A stretch of DNA of 64,000 nt. Origin: CAZJBS01 sp964544475 (GTDB taxonomy: Bacteria; CLD3; SB21). Position 1 is the stretch's first letter; every line of letters begins with the position of its first letter. Both the position numbers and the translations under genes were made by a program. The stretch is from the NCBI GenBank assembly GCA_964544475.1, contig CAZJBS010000005.1:62001-126000 (forward strand). The letters are read 5' to 3'. Below the pieces are notes generated by a model. It made no database searches. It had not been told where the DNA came from and saw nothing but the letters and a program-made list of their open reading frames with translations. Below are positions 9,301-16,817 of the stretch, one piece after another.

Positions 9301-11352
9301 TCCCAATTCAAGAAACCGGCGCTGATTGTCGAAGGTCATTGGGAACGGCTGCCGAACGGGCGGCCGGCTCTCAAATACCGCGGCGTCGAATACCGTCTTG
9401 AATGGTCGGTCCGGCATGGCTTTCGCGTTGGCGTCCGGCGAAATCTAACCCATCCCACGTATGTCCTTCGGGACGGCGATCTGGTGGTCCTGGATTCGGA
9501 AGAGGGCACGTTGCAGGTGCTCGGCCAGGAACGCGACACGATTTCACTGCACGAATCGCTGCGCATGTTCTGGAAGGCGGCGCGCCGCCTTGCGTCAACC
9601 ATGTCCGATGCGGACTTCCTGGCCTGGCGAGGCCGGCAACTACGGGCGCGTCATTTGATCGAAAAAACGCTGACGCGATTGCGCGACCCGGTCATCGCGT
9701 GTTTCGCCATTCGACAACTTCTCCTGCACCACGACGAGGCGATGACCACATCCGACCGGGCGGCCCTGATTCAACTCGTTCTGTCCAATACCGACGTGAA
9801 CGACACGGCCCGCCGTCATCTCGCGTGGATTGCGGGAGAACTCCGGGAGTCTTTCCAGCGCCAGTGGCACAAGGCAACCGCTCTAATTCCCAATGCCGAA
9901 TCCGTTTTTGAAGTTCTGGCGCTGCGCAGAGACGCCTGGGCTGTTCGCCGCCGCTTGGACGACTGCACGGCCTGTCTGGCCACGTGCGGCCTGCCGGTAT
10001 GGTTGCCTGAGGAAATCGACGCTGTCGATATCGACCGGCTGACCCTACATCGTCTTTCTGAAATCGAGTCGGCCCTTTTTGCCAGAGTGCTCGCCACGGG
10101 CGCCGGCGACGCTGTCCACCGGCATCTCATACGTCAAATGGATCGAATCCATGCCGTTCTGCCGTCGCACCCGGATGTCGCGGAAAAACTGGCTGCGAAA
10201 AAAGACGACCTGGCGGCCATCGACAACCGGCGGCGCGACGAACTCAGAACACGTCTCATCATCGGTCCGGAGGATGGCGGTTTGGAGTTGGGTCCGCTAA
10301 TCGGATGGAAAGCCGCCAATCTCGCCGAAGCCGCACGTCTGCTTGGAGCGGCCCACGTCCCGCCATGGTTTGCGATCACCGATCGGGCGTTTGAGGACGT
10401 GCTCGCATCGCGGCTCGAAACCATCCTGCCCGACCAGGCCGAATCCCTGAAGCCGGCGACGTGCCTGCGTGACGCCATCGATCGCATTCTTCAATCAAAC
10501 GGATCCGATCTGCTTCAAAAAGCGGCGACCATCCGAGCGATGTGGGAAGCCGTCGTATTACCCCATGACCTCGTGGCGGCCATCACCAATGCCTATGCCG
10601 GCCTGGCGACCGGCGAGGACGCCGCCAATTATGTGGCCCTTCGGTCGTCGTCCCATGAAGAAGATATTGAGTTGGCGGCCCGGGCCGGCGAATTCGACAC
10701 CTTCCTGTATTTGCAGGGTATTGACAGCGTCCTCCGGCATCTTAAGCTCACATGGAGCGGGTTGTGGGGCGAACGCGCCTTGCACAACCGGGCCGCCATG
10801 GGCGTACGTTCGGCGGTGGGTGGCGGCGTGATCGTACAGCGAATGATCAACGCCAGGGTTTCCGGCGTGTTGCAGACGATCAATGTCGGCCAGAACGACC
10901 TGCGTGAAATGGTCATCAACGCCGGTATCGGTCTGGGTGAAGGGATCGTCTCCGGCATCGTGGCCGCCGATCACGTCATCGTCTCCAAAGACGTCGCCGG
11001 AGGTTCGCTCCGCTTCAGCTATCTCACCGCCGACAAGAAAGACCAGATCGTTTTCAACCGCCGCACCGGCGCCGGCACCATGCGAAGCGACCTCGCGTAC
11101 CATCAGCGTCTGCGCCCGGCTTTGGAATACATCGAACTGCAGGAACTCGTCGCCACGGCTTTGAAACTCGAACCGTGGTACGGGTATCCGTTGGATATGG
11201 AATTTGCCATCGAAGGCGCCCGGTTGTGGATTCTCCAGGTCCGACCGGTGCCGGTGTTCATGTCGGTCATCCAGGAAACGACCGATTATTATCCATGGAC
11301 CACAGACCGCGTGTCGGCGCACCCGATCGCGACAGGAGTTGAGTCATCATGA
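6355..11352 (+). CDS. Giant dikinase-like protein: phosphohistidine domain followed by C-terminal PPDK/PEP-synthase ATP-grasp domain
   Basis: The product has 1665 residues from ATG 6355, preferred over a TTG 27 bases upstream because AAGGG precedes it. Residues 1 to about 930 match nothing I recognise. A phosphohistidine swivel motif follows, STGGGILSHAGLMA, with the expected phospho-carrier His977. The last about 350 residues form a PPDK N-terminal type ATP-grasp: LIGWKAANLAEA, VALRSSSHEED (Arg1430), VIVQRMINARVSGV, GLGEGIVSG, LDMEFAIEG and LWILQVRPV are all present. No PEP/pyruvate TIM-barrel motif is seen, so it is probably not PEP synthase itself. The order (swivel before ATP-grasp) is the reverse of PEP synthase and PPDK but that of the plant alpha-glucan, water dikinases. 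It should move the beta-phosphate of ATP through a histidine to an unknown acceptor. Its stop overlaps the next ATG (ATGA), so expression is coupled to the malic-enzyme-like gene. Confidence 0.75.
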   Translation: MNSATTDTNTAAESLQTWVAEIVEQFEVVMGRPDRVVTWCQQLANAVSSPDHDELECLDPLLDILSRQSGPLTVPLYELFETISLRLEQPRHVVERLLACRDDALYARAVQLAATFSSDDRLIVDCPFLKILADAACFHADQNSADVWRSMASLVAAGGMSTQQLFVDDTDWNIRRMAAQLLDRTGEPAPAETCRRLIGDAAYKVLAPYFDYLRTTHVELLSLVAAGVLKQWIQEFLEAEQILGRELMRDVIAEAGWSGLNLGITASRRVRVSVGPVMPLFLSPSEAAFFERAGARVETDDTILIVTHGSDFPTPAGPEEHDDPATRFRLLNLAHAEILADFLTIAPLTPGRIHGMIDRMDRIVSHYVNLFSSFSDECRILPAMYSELRSKILDQLPTDGPDAPMPPDLTRLVMMFEDPHNAGEVRTLHGLKRYLHQKGLQLGFKLVLRSRSTNRRVSILLAARNRLIVTYHGIRYMDFEPGGDDDHAGSGIPYPIQVVIDGFGRQMLFGQEAFPRVDIFCYGNEIHYYLAFRNHPAFVRINYAPPLQGGMIDLEYFGVSKYELSVHPNPTLEALQQFFINLEFDIQIENTRVKARFDKEQAHDLGTLCRKASIFFCLAPYLLDIDWTIGALSLPEPAGKKIAEAWAGLFAAWRALPLKDLLTPDRQGIVESVEQTVTGRKETVWTGEGIYRDRFSGVPDPNVMSRLEHQLDQLGLDTLAIGDVRTSPDLEEMVIRPLREGVSRGQWHETAEGFEPAAPGCYEPCHEAEYFADILASGDDRVAAAVRLAALVVPLEKFLNFQTTGHVQGYDVQSAVLELTGSRLGIFVLRGEKHLIQLAFFSHVTLLFRRREHGQSPWWDPVSLDAESFAGHLRRANYAVSDIDAVSSLRKAEDVVRTYRGTPAAGHREILPGERILGGLRASPGRAVGEALLDTSGRSPEDFFERLLVAPSIRPDDAPFMFKAAGIVSTGGGILSHAGLMASQFKKPALIVEGHWERLPNGRPALKYRGVEYRLEWSVRHGFRVGVRRNLTHPTYVLRDGDLVVLDSEEGTLQVLGQERDTISLHESLRMFWKAARRLASTMSDADFLAWRGRQLRARHLIEKTLTRLRDPVIACFAIRQLLLHHDEAMTTSDRAALIQLVLSNTDVNDTARRHLAWIAGELRESFQRQWHKATALIPNAESVFEVLALRRDAWAVRRRLDDCTACLATCGLPVWLPEEIDAVDIDRLTLHRLSEIESALFARVLATGAGDAVHRHLIRQMDRIHAVLPSHPDVAEKLAAKKDDLAAIDNRRRDELRTRLIIGPEDGGLELGPLIGWKAANLAEAARLLGAAHVPPWFAITDRAFEDVLASRLETILPDQAESLKPATCLRDAIDRILQSNGSDLLQKAATIRAMWEAVVLPHDLVAAITNAYAGLATGEDAANYVALRSSSHEEDIELAARAGEFDTFLYLQGIDSVLRHLKLTWSGLWGERALHNRAAMGVRSAVGGGVIVQRMINARVSGVLQTINVGQNDLREMVINAGIGLGEGIVSGIVAADHVIVSKDVAGGSLRFSYLTADKKDQIVFNRRTGAGTMRSDLAYHQRLRPALEYIELQELVATALKLEPWYGYPLDMEFAIEGARLWILQVRPVPVFMSVIQETTDYYPWTTDRVSAHPIATGVESS

Positions 11353-13598
11353 TCAAGCCCGAAGAATCGCTCGCGTATCACACGTCGGGACGGCCCGGCA
11401 AAATTGAGTTACGCGCCACAAAACCCTGCCTGACCCCGCGCGAAATGCGCCTGGCGTATCTGCCGGGCGCGGTATTCCCGTCCCTCGAGATTGCATCCAA
11501 CGCGTCCGACATTTTTCGGTACACCCTTCGCGGCAACCTGGTCGGCGTCGTCACCAACGGCACCGCCGTGCCCGGCCTCGGCAATGTCGGAGCGGCCGCC
11601 GCCAAACCGATGCAGGAAGGCATTGCCATGCTCTTCAAACGGCTGGCCGACATCGATGTGTTTGATCTGGAATTGGACACGACCGATCCCGACCGTTTTG
11701 TCGAAGCGGTGAAAATGCTGGAACCCACGTTTGGCGGCATCAATCTCAAAGATATCCAAGCCCCCGAAGGCCTGCTGATTTACGAGAGCCTTCAACAATC
11801 GTTGAAGATTCCCGTCTTCCACGAAAATCTGTACAGTTCCGCCGTTGTCGCCGCGGCGGCTCTGATCAATGCGCTGGAACTCGTCAACAAACGCATCGAG
11901 GATGTGCGCGTCGTGATTTGCGGCGCCGGTACCGTCGGGTTGGGATGCGCCCGGTTGTTGCGACAAATGGGCGTGACGCCGGAACAACTGTGGGTGTACG
12001 ATGTTCATGGTCTCCTGCATCCGGATCGTACGGACCTGTATGAGGCCCAGCGCGATTTCGCGCGCCCGGAGCCCGGCCGGTCGCTCGCCGAAGGCGCGCG
12101 CGGTGCGGACGTGCTGATCGGCGCTTCCACGCGCGGCGTGTTTACCCTGGAAATGATCCGCTCCATGGCGCGATTTCCCATCGTGCTCGCGCTGGCGACG
12201 CCGGAACCTGAAATTCTGTATGCCGACGCCCGCGGGAGCCGGCAGGATGTCATTGTCGCCACGAGCAGCGGCGTGGACCCCAACGTGCTGACGGACCTTC
12301 TCAGTTTTCCGTACATCTTCCGTGGCGCGCTCGATGTCCAGGCGCGCCGGATCACCGAGGGCATGATGATCGCCGCCGCCCATTCGCTCGCCCGGCTCGC
12401 CCGCGAGGAAGTCATCGAAGAAGTGGAACAGGCGTACGGCAATGAACATTTCAGTTTCGGCCCGGAATACCTCCTTCCGAAACCGATGGACCCGCGCATC
12501 CTGGTTTGGGAATCCTCCGCCGTGTCGCAAAAAGCCATTGAGGAAAGTCTCGCCGATCACGTTGTGGAGGCCGCCGCGCACCAGGAGAGCCTGTCGGTCC
12601 GCCTCGGCACGGGCCGTGAAATTCTGCGCGGCCTGATGCTGCGCGCCCGCCAGTCGAAAAAACGCGTCGTATTTTCAGAAGGCAGCAACGATACGATCCT
12701 GCGCGCCTGCAGCATCCTGCAGGAAGAAGGCATAGCCGAACCGATTTTGATCGGCCGCGAACAGGAAATCCGGGAAGCCGTGGATCGCCTGCACCTCGAT
12801 CTGGGCGGTCTGACGATTGTCGATCCCTTTCGAAGCCCCCATATGAGTACGTATGCCGCCGAGTACTTTCGCATGCGTCACCGACGCGGCGTCATACGTC
12901 CGGCCGCCGATTTCCGCCTGCGTCACCGGGATTATTTCGCCGCGATGATGGTTCACATGGGCGATGCCGACATGATGCTCGCCGGACTGTCGACGCATTA
13001 CGTGGAGACGCTGCGGACCATTATCGAAGTCATTGGACCGGCGCCGGGTATCCGGCGAATTTCGAGTCACTATCTGCTCTTGCTCGAGAAAGACGTCGTT
13101 TTGCTGGCCGACTGTGTCGTCAATATTGATCCCGACGCCGAGGAACTCGCCGAAATCGCCTTGCTCGCCGCTCGAACCAGCCGCGCGGTCGGCATGGAAC
13201 CGCGTGTGGCCATGTTATCCTTTTCCAATTTCGGCAGCGTGGATCATCCGTATGCCAGAAAAGTCCGGCTCGCCACCGAAATCGCCCGCAAAAAAGCGCC
13301 GGACCTCGCGCTCGACGGCGAAATGCAGCTTCTGACCGCCCGCTCGGATTCGGTGCGACAATGGTATTTCCCCTTCACCGAATTCAACAAGGACGCCAAT
13401 GTGCTCGTTTTTCCCGACCTGCAATCGGGCAATCTGACCATGCATTCACTGCATTGTATGGGCCAGGCCAAAACCATCGGCCCCTTGCTGATGGGCACTC
13501 GCCTGCCGGCCCATATTCTGCAATATGGAACCACCGTGGAGGATGTCGTCAACCTGACCGCCACCGCCGTCGTGGAAGCGGCGGAAATCGGTCGATAG
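11349..13598 (+). CDS. MaeB-type malic enzyme/phosphotransacetylase fusion with degenerate malic-enzyme active site
   Basis: The product has 749 residues, the normal MaeB length. Residues 1 to about 420 follow the malic enzyme fold (NLVGVVTNGTAVPGLGNVG; NAD-site CGAGTVGLGCARLL; FPYIFRGALDV; FGPEYLLPKP). Residues about 430-749 follow the phosphotransacetylase domain (DAEELAEIALLAARTSRAVG; EPRVAMLSFSNFGS). Tyr37 of the catalytic pair is kept, but the expected general-base Lys is Ile92 (EGIAMLF instead of EGK..LF). The metal-binding E-D is Lys134-Asp135, the D-D of FHDDQHGT is Glu159-Asn160 (FHENLYSS), and ALANPEPE has become ALATPEPE. The Pta-like end reads QYGTTVEDVVN where active Pta has SRG. 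It is therefore probably not a malic enzyme; sensing of acetyl-CoA or NAD, or regulation of the coupled dikinase, is inferred. It is translationally coupled to the upstream gene (ATGA). Confidence 0.85.
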   Translation: MIKPEESLAYHTSGRPGKIELRATKPCLTPREMRLAYLPGAVFPSLEIASNASDIFRYTLRGNLVGVVTNGTAVPGLGNVGAAAAKPMQEGIAMLFKRLADIDVFDLELDTTDPDRFVEAVKMLEPTFGGINLKDIQAPEGLLIYESLQQSLKIPVFHENLYSSAVVAAAALINALELVNKRIEDVRVVICGAGTVGLGCARLLRQMGVTPEQLWVYDVHGLLHPDRTDLYEAQRDFARPEPGRSLAEGARGADVLIGASTRGVFTLEMIRSMARFPIVLALATPEPEILYADARGSRQDVIVATSSGVDPNVLTDLLSFPYIFRGALDVQARRITEGMMIAAAHSLARLAREEVIEEVEQAYGNEHFSFGPEYLLPKPMDPRILVWESSAVSQKAIEESLADHVVEAAAHQESLSVRLGTGREILRGLMLRARQSKKRVVFSEGSNDTILRACSILQEEGIAEPILIGREQEIREAVDRLHLDLGGLTIVDPFRSPHMSTYAAEYFRMRHRRGVIRPAADFRLRHRDYFAAMMVHMGDADMMLAGLSTHYVETLRTIIEVIGPAPGIRRISSHYLLLLEKDVVLLADCVVNIDPDAEELAEIALLAARTSRAVGMEPRVAMLSFSNFGSVDHPYARKVRLATEIARKKAPDLALDGEMQLLTARSDSVRQWYFPFTEFNKDANVLVFPDLQSGNLTMHSLHCMGQAKTIGPLLMGTRLPAHILQYGTTVEDVVNLTATAVVEAAEIGR

Positions 13599-13672
13599 AT
13601 CATATGCCGTCAAATGTTCCAAAAACCCGGGATATCGGGCAGCGGATAACATGTCTGAAAGGAGAAAGTACC

Positions 13673-14755
13673 ATGATATCTTCCGATGGTCATCAGTCGG
13701 TTATTGATTTTTCCGTAAAGGCGTTCGTTATGTTGATTCTATGTTCGTGGCCGCCGGCCCACGGCCAAATAATAGACCTTGGTGACATTAGAACGGCGCG
13801 CCAAAGCGTCCATTCAGAACTGGATTCCTATACGGAAAAGGTCGTTCGTTGGGACGCGGGAACGTCCTATTGGAACAGCACCACATACACCGGATATCTC
13901 GATGATGCCAAACAGGTCGTGTTGCTCAAATTCAGTCACGGCGAAGAAGGATATTGGGCCAACTATGAATACTTCTTCCGGCAGGGTGAGATTGCCTTCA
14001 TTGCCATTCATTCCGGTGAACCGGATGGCGCCGAGAAACTGGAAACCATCTATTTTTGGAACCGTGAGATTATCCAGGCTTACGTGAAGCAGAAGCCCTC
14101 CGGTGAGCCCCTTTCGCTGGACGAACTCGAGGAAAGATTTCACGATGAGATTATGAGCCGTTCGGGCGAATTCACCCAATCATTTTTGAACGGTGTCGAG
14201 ACGGAGCTTAGGAATTTCCGTGAGGCCCTGAATCAATTACCGGAGTCCATTCTGGGTCTCGTCAATCCGGGCGCCACGGTGATCGCGCATGCCATCGCCG
14301 ATATCAATAATGATGCCGTTGACGAATACATCGTCGCGGCCGCTCTGGATCCCAGGGATGCCGAATGGAAAGAGGCTCATGACAGAAAGCTGTTCATTTT
14401 CGTCAAATACAAAGACGTATATGTGGCTCATTCATCCAACAATTTGATTCTGATGTGCGCCTCGTGCGGCGGTGTGATGGGTGATCCATGGGGTGGTATC
14501 CAAACGGGAAAGACGTGGTTTAAAATATCGCACAGCGGCGGATCCAGAATACGATGGTCGGTAACTTACAAATTCGGATACTCACGAAAATACGACCAAT
14601 GGCAGTTGATCGAGGTTCGTCAGGGGCAGTATGACACCATGGATGAAACGGGGTCGAACAATGTTTCCGAAACGTTCACGCCGCCGAAAGACTATGGCAT
14701 GATCAGTTTTGAAAATTTTGATCCGGACAATTACCTGGGTCAGGGCATCAAGTAA
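13673..14755 (+). CDS. Exported protein of unknown function
   Basis: The product has 360 residues. The start is set by AAGGAG eight bases before ATG 13673; the frame is open further upstream but overlaps the preceding gene. An N-terminal hydrophobic segment (KAFVMLILCSWPPAHG) looks like a signal peptide with cleavage after AHG. The mature part begins with a helical section, and near the middle has VIAHAIADINNDAVDEYIVAAA, which resembles the Asp-rich calcium loop of FG-GAP/VCBS-type repeats (DxNNDxxDE). The C-terminal third contains a Cys pair (MCASCGG) and WSVTYKFGYSRKYDQWQL, a strand pattern often seen in periplasmic proteins that report on a value. No family is recognised and no function is proposed. 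It stands 74 bp after the malic-enzyme-like gene and could be co-transcribed. Confidence 0.7.
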   Translation: MISSDGHQSVIDFSVKAFVMLILCSWPPAHGQIIDLGDIRTARQSVHSELDSYTEKVVRWDAGTSYWNSTTYTGYLDDAKQVVLLKFSHGEEGYWANYEYFFRQGEIAFIAIHSGEPDGAEKLETIYFWNREIIQAYVKQKPSGEPLSLDELEERFHDEIMSRSGEFTQSFLNGVETELRNFREALNQLPESILGLVNPGATVIAHAIADINNDAVDEYIVAAALDPRDAEWKEAHDRKLFIFVKYKDVYVAHSSNNLILMCASCGGVMGDPWGGIQTGKTWFKISHSGGSRIRWSVTYKFGYSRKYDQWQLIEVRQGQYDTMDETGSNNVSETFTPPKDYGMISFENFDPDNYLGQGIK

Positions 14756-14808
14756 CCCCGCCTTTTTGGTTGTGTTAGTCCCTGCGCTTGAATATTTTGA
14801 TCCTGATC

Positions 14809-15600
14809 ATGACCATTCCGTTCCCCTACCATTGTGCCGTCATCACCGGGGCATCGAGCGGCATCGGTGAGGCGCTGGCCCTGCGGCTTTCTCCACACCC
14901 GATCCACCTCGTTCTGGTGGCGAGGCGCGAAGATTTGCTCCAAGCGACCGCGGCGAAACTCAAGCGTTCACCCGACACGGTGACGATCTGCGCCATGGAC
15001 GTGACGCGGGACCATTCCGACGCGGAATTGGCGGAAACGCTCGCCCGGCGGGGGCTTCAGGTTGATCTTCTCGTGAATAACGCCGGCTTCGGCGCCTACG
15101 GGTTTTTCCATGAATTGCCGATTGACCGGATGCTGGAGATGATTGACCTGAACATCAACGCCCTCGTGCGATGGACGCATCGCTTTCTGGCGCCCATGGT
15201 GCAGCGCGACCACGGCGCCGTCATCAATATCTCGTCAACCGCCGGATTTCAGCCCGTGCCGTTCATGACGACGTATGCCGCCACCAAGGCGTTTGTCACG
15301 AGCTTTACGGCAGGCCTGGCGTCCGAACTGCGAGACTCACGCGTCCGTTTCGTCAACGTGTGTCCGGGCCGCACGCGCACCAATTTCCAGGTCGTGGCCG
15401 GATCCAACCGAATCAAGATTCGCAGCCATTTCGCCACCGCCGACCAGGTGGCGGCCGTGACATGGAATGCCCTGCGCAAGAATCGCTCATTGGTCATCGA
15501 GGGATTCTTGAACAAACTCAGCGTCCACTTTCAAAGACTCTTTCCGCGCCGTATGATCGTTGCGCTGGCACGGTCGATTTTTCAGCCGCGACCGCGGTGA
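14809..15600 (+). CDS. Short-chain dehydrogenase/reductase (SDR family)
   Basis: The product has 263 residues from ATG 14809; a TTG seven codons earlier is the alternative and neither has a strong Shine-Dalgarno. Classical SDR features occur in order: the cofactor loop TGASSGIGEALA at about residues 12-23, the DVT acid at about 67-69, NNAGFGAYG at about 89-97, INISSTAG with the catalytic Ser, and YAATK with the catalytic Tyr and Lys. VCPGRTRTNF follows, the usual PG motif. The pattern fits the DltE/YqjQ-like cytosolic SDRs that reduce or oxidise small carbonyl/alcohol substrates with NAD(P). The Arg pair in VARREDLL, after the second strand, favours NADPH. The substrate cannot be deduced, and the neighbours (unknown secreted protein, superoxide dismutase) give no clear pathway. 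Confidence 0.9.
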   Translation: MTIPFPYHCAVITGASSGIGEALALRLSPHPIHLVLVARREDLLQATAAKLKRSPDTVTICAMDVTRDHSDAELAETLARRGLQVDLLVNNAGFGAYGFFHELPIDRMLEMIDLNINALVRWTHRFLAPMVQRDHGAVINISSTAGFQPVPFMTTYAATKAFVTSFTAGLASELRDSRVRFVNVCPGRTRTNFQVVAGSNRIKIRSHFATADQVAAVTWNALRKNRSLVIEGFLNKLSVHFQRLFPRRMIVALARSIFQPRPR

Positions 15601-15655
15601 GGACACCTTTCACTACTCTCGTCCACTGTCATCAACCCAATCAAAGGAATCCCAT

Positions 15656-16381
15656 ATGCCAGCTTCACGTCGTCATTTTTTGAAAACCGGCGCTTTGGCC
15701 GCCGCCGGTCTGGCCGTCGCTTCCGATGGCGTCTTCTCAGCCGCCCGGCCACAAACCACCCTGAAAGGCGCCTTGACCAAACATGAATTGCCGGCCCTGC
15801 CGTATGCCTACGATGCGCTGGAGCCGTACATCGACGCCCGCACCATGGAATTACACTATTCCAAACATCACAAAGCTTATGTCGACGGCCTCAACAAGGC
15901 CGAAGAAGAACTCGCCAAAGCCCGTGGCGCGGGTGATTTCGCTCTCGTCCAGCACTGGTCCCGGCGTGCCGCATTCAATGGCGGCGGACATTTTCTGCAC
16001 GCGATGTTTTGGACGATCATGGCCCCGGCCGGCAAGGGCGGTGGCGGGGAACCTGACGGCCTGCTCATGGACAAAATCAAGGAAGACTTCGGCGACTTCA
16101 AATCTTTCACGGATCAATTCTCCGCGTGCGCGCGCGACGTGGAAGGCGGCGGCTGGGCGCTCCTGCACTACCGTCCTTCCGACAAACGCCTTATCGTTTT
16201 GCAGGCGGAAAACCAGCACAAACTGTCCGCATGGGGCGTCACGCCCATTCTCGGCATCGATGTGTGGGAACACGCCTATTACCTGAAGTACCAGAATCAG
16301 CGCGCCGAATACGTGAAAAACTGGTGGCAGGTCGTCAACTGGAAACAGGTTTCCGACCATCTCGGGGCGCTGCTCAAGTAG
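15656..16381 (+). CDS. Iron/manganese superoxide dismutase with Tat signal
   Basis: The product has 241 residues from ATG 15656 with AAAGGA upstream. It begins with a twin-arginine signal (SRRHFLKTGALAAAGLAVAS), so it should be exported folded, with its metal, to the periplasm. The mature part is a complete Fe/Mn superoxide dismutase: N-terminal helical hairpin with the ligand His in MELHYSKHHKAYVDGLN, second ligand in NGGGHFLHAMFW, and the C-terminal ligands Asp and His in DVWEHAYYLKYQN. The catalytic Gln-type position and the GGGWALLHY segment are also visible. It converts superoxide to O2 and H2O2. Iron versus manganese cannot be told from these motifs. Export is unusual compared with the common cytoplasmic forms, and fits an organism facing extracellular superoxide. 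It lies 55 bp after the SDR gene. Confidence 0.95.
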   Translation: MPASRRHFLKTGALAAAGLAVASDGVFSAARPQTTLKGALTKHELPALPYAYDALEPYIDARTMELHYSKHHKAYVDGLNKAEEELAKARGAGDFALVQHWSRRAAFNGGGHFLHAMFWTIMAPAGKGGGGEPDGLLMDKIKEDFGDFKSFTDQFSACARDVEGGGWALLHYRPSDKRLIVLQAENQHKLSAWGVTPILGIDVWEHAYYLKYQNQRAEYVKNWWQVVNWKQVSDHLGALLK

Positions 16382-16405
16382 ATGTTGTCCACGCACTCGT
16401 CATCT

Positions 16406-16442
16406 CCAGAGCTTCGAGGTTTCTGAAACCTCGAAGCTCTGG
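16406..16442. repeat. Perfect 17-bp inverted repeat (palindromic hairpin)
   Basis: Arms CCAGAGCTTCGAGGTTT and AAACCTCGAAGCTCTGG flank a CTG loop, a perfect 37-base hairpin between the superoxide dismutase stop and the phhB start. No T-run follows on either strand, so it is not a standard intrinsic terminator. It may be a REP-like dispersed element or an mRNA-stabilising hairpin. Confidence 0.85.
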
Positions 16443-16486
16443 TAACGGCTCGCTGAAAAATCGATCGCGTCACTGAAAGGAACACC

Positions 16487-16771
16487 ATGAATAGAAATAA
16501 GATGGACAAAACAACCGTCGAATCCAGGCTGGCCGGATTGTCCGGCTGGACGCTGCGTGACGGCCTTTTGCATAAAGAATATGCGTTTCGGGATTTTGTC
16601 GAAGCCTTCGGGTTCATGGCCCGTGTCGCTTTGCTGGCCGAATCGATGAACCATCACCCCAACTGGTCCAACGTGTACCATCGTGTGACCATAGAACTCC
16701 ACACCCATGACGCGGGCGGCGTCACGGAACTGGACATCACACTGGCCGAGCGCATCGACGCCTTGGGTTGA
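16487..16771 (+). CDS. phhB: Pterin-4a-carbinolamine dehydratase
   Basis: The product has 94 residues, the usual family length. The family signature NHHPNWSNVYHRVTIELHTHD, with its catalytic histidines, occupies about residues 54-74 and is followed by GGVTELDITLAERID. The enzyme dehydrates 4a-hydroxytetrahydropterin to quinonoid dihydropterin, normally to recycle the cofactor of phenylalanine hydroxylase; in bacteria without that enzyme it may assist other pterin-dependent reactions such as molybdopterin metabolism. Start 16487 has GAAAGGAAC just upstream; Met6 (16502) is an alternative. The gene follows superoxide dismutase after a 105-bp gap containing a strong hairpin, so read-through may be limited. 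No aromatic hydroxylase is in the window. Confidence 0.93.
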   Translation: MNRNKMDKTTVESRLAGLSGWTLRDGLLHKEYAFRDFVEAFGFMARVALLAESMNHHPNWSNVYHRVTIELHTHDAGGVTELDITLAERIDALG

Positions 16772-16782
16772 CCAAAAAGGGC

Positions 16783-16811
16783 TTGCAATCCCGGTACTTT
16801 TCACCTACAAT
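16783..16811 (+). promoter_or_regulatory. Strong sigma70-type promoter of the 6S-like RNA
   Basis: TTGCAA at 16783-16788 and TACAAT at 16806-16811 are spaced by 17 bp. The predicted +1, six bases after the -10 box, is G16818, which is exactly the first base of the closing stem of the structured RNA described next. Confidence 0.65.
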
Positions 16812-16817
16812 AAAATT

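Noticed and set aside
11349..13598. Straight annotation as active malic enzyme / phosphate acetyltransferase
   Set aside because: Fold motifs fit, but the general base, metal ligands and Pta SRG motif are replaced, so activity is not claimed.
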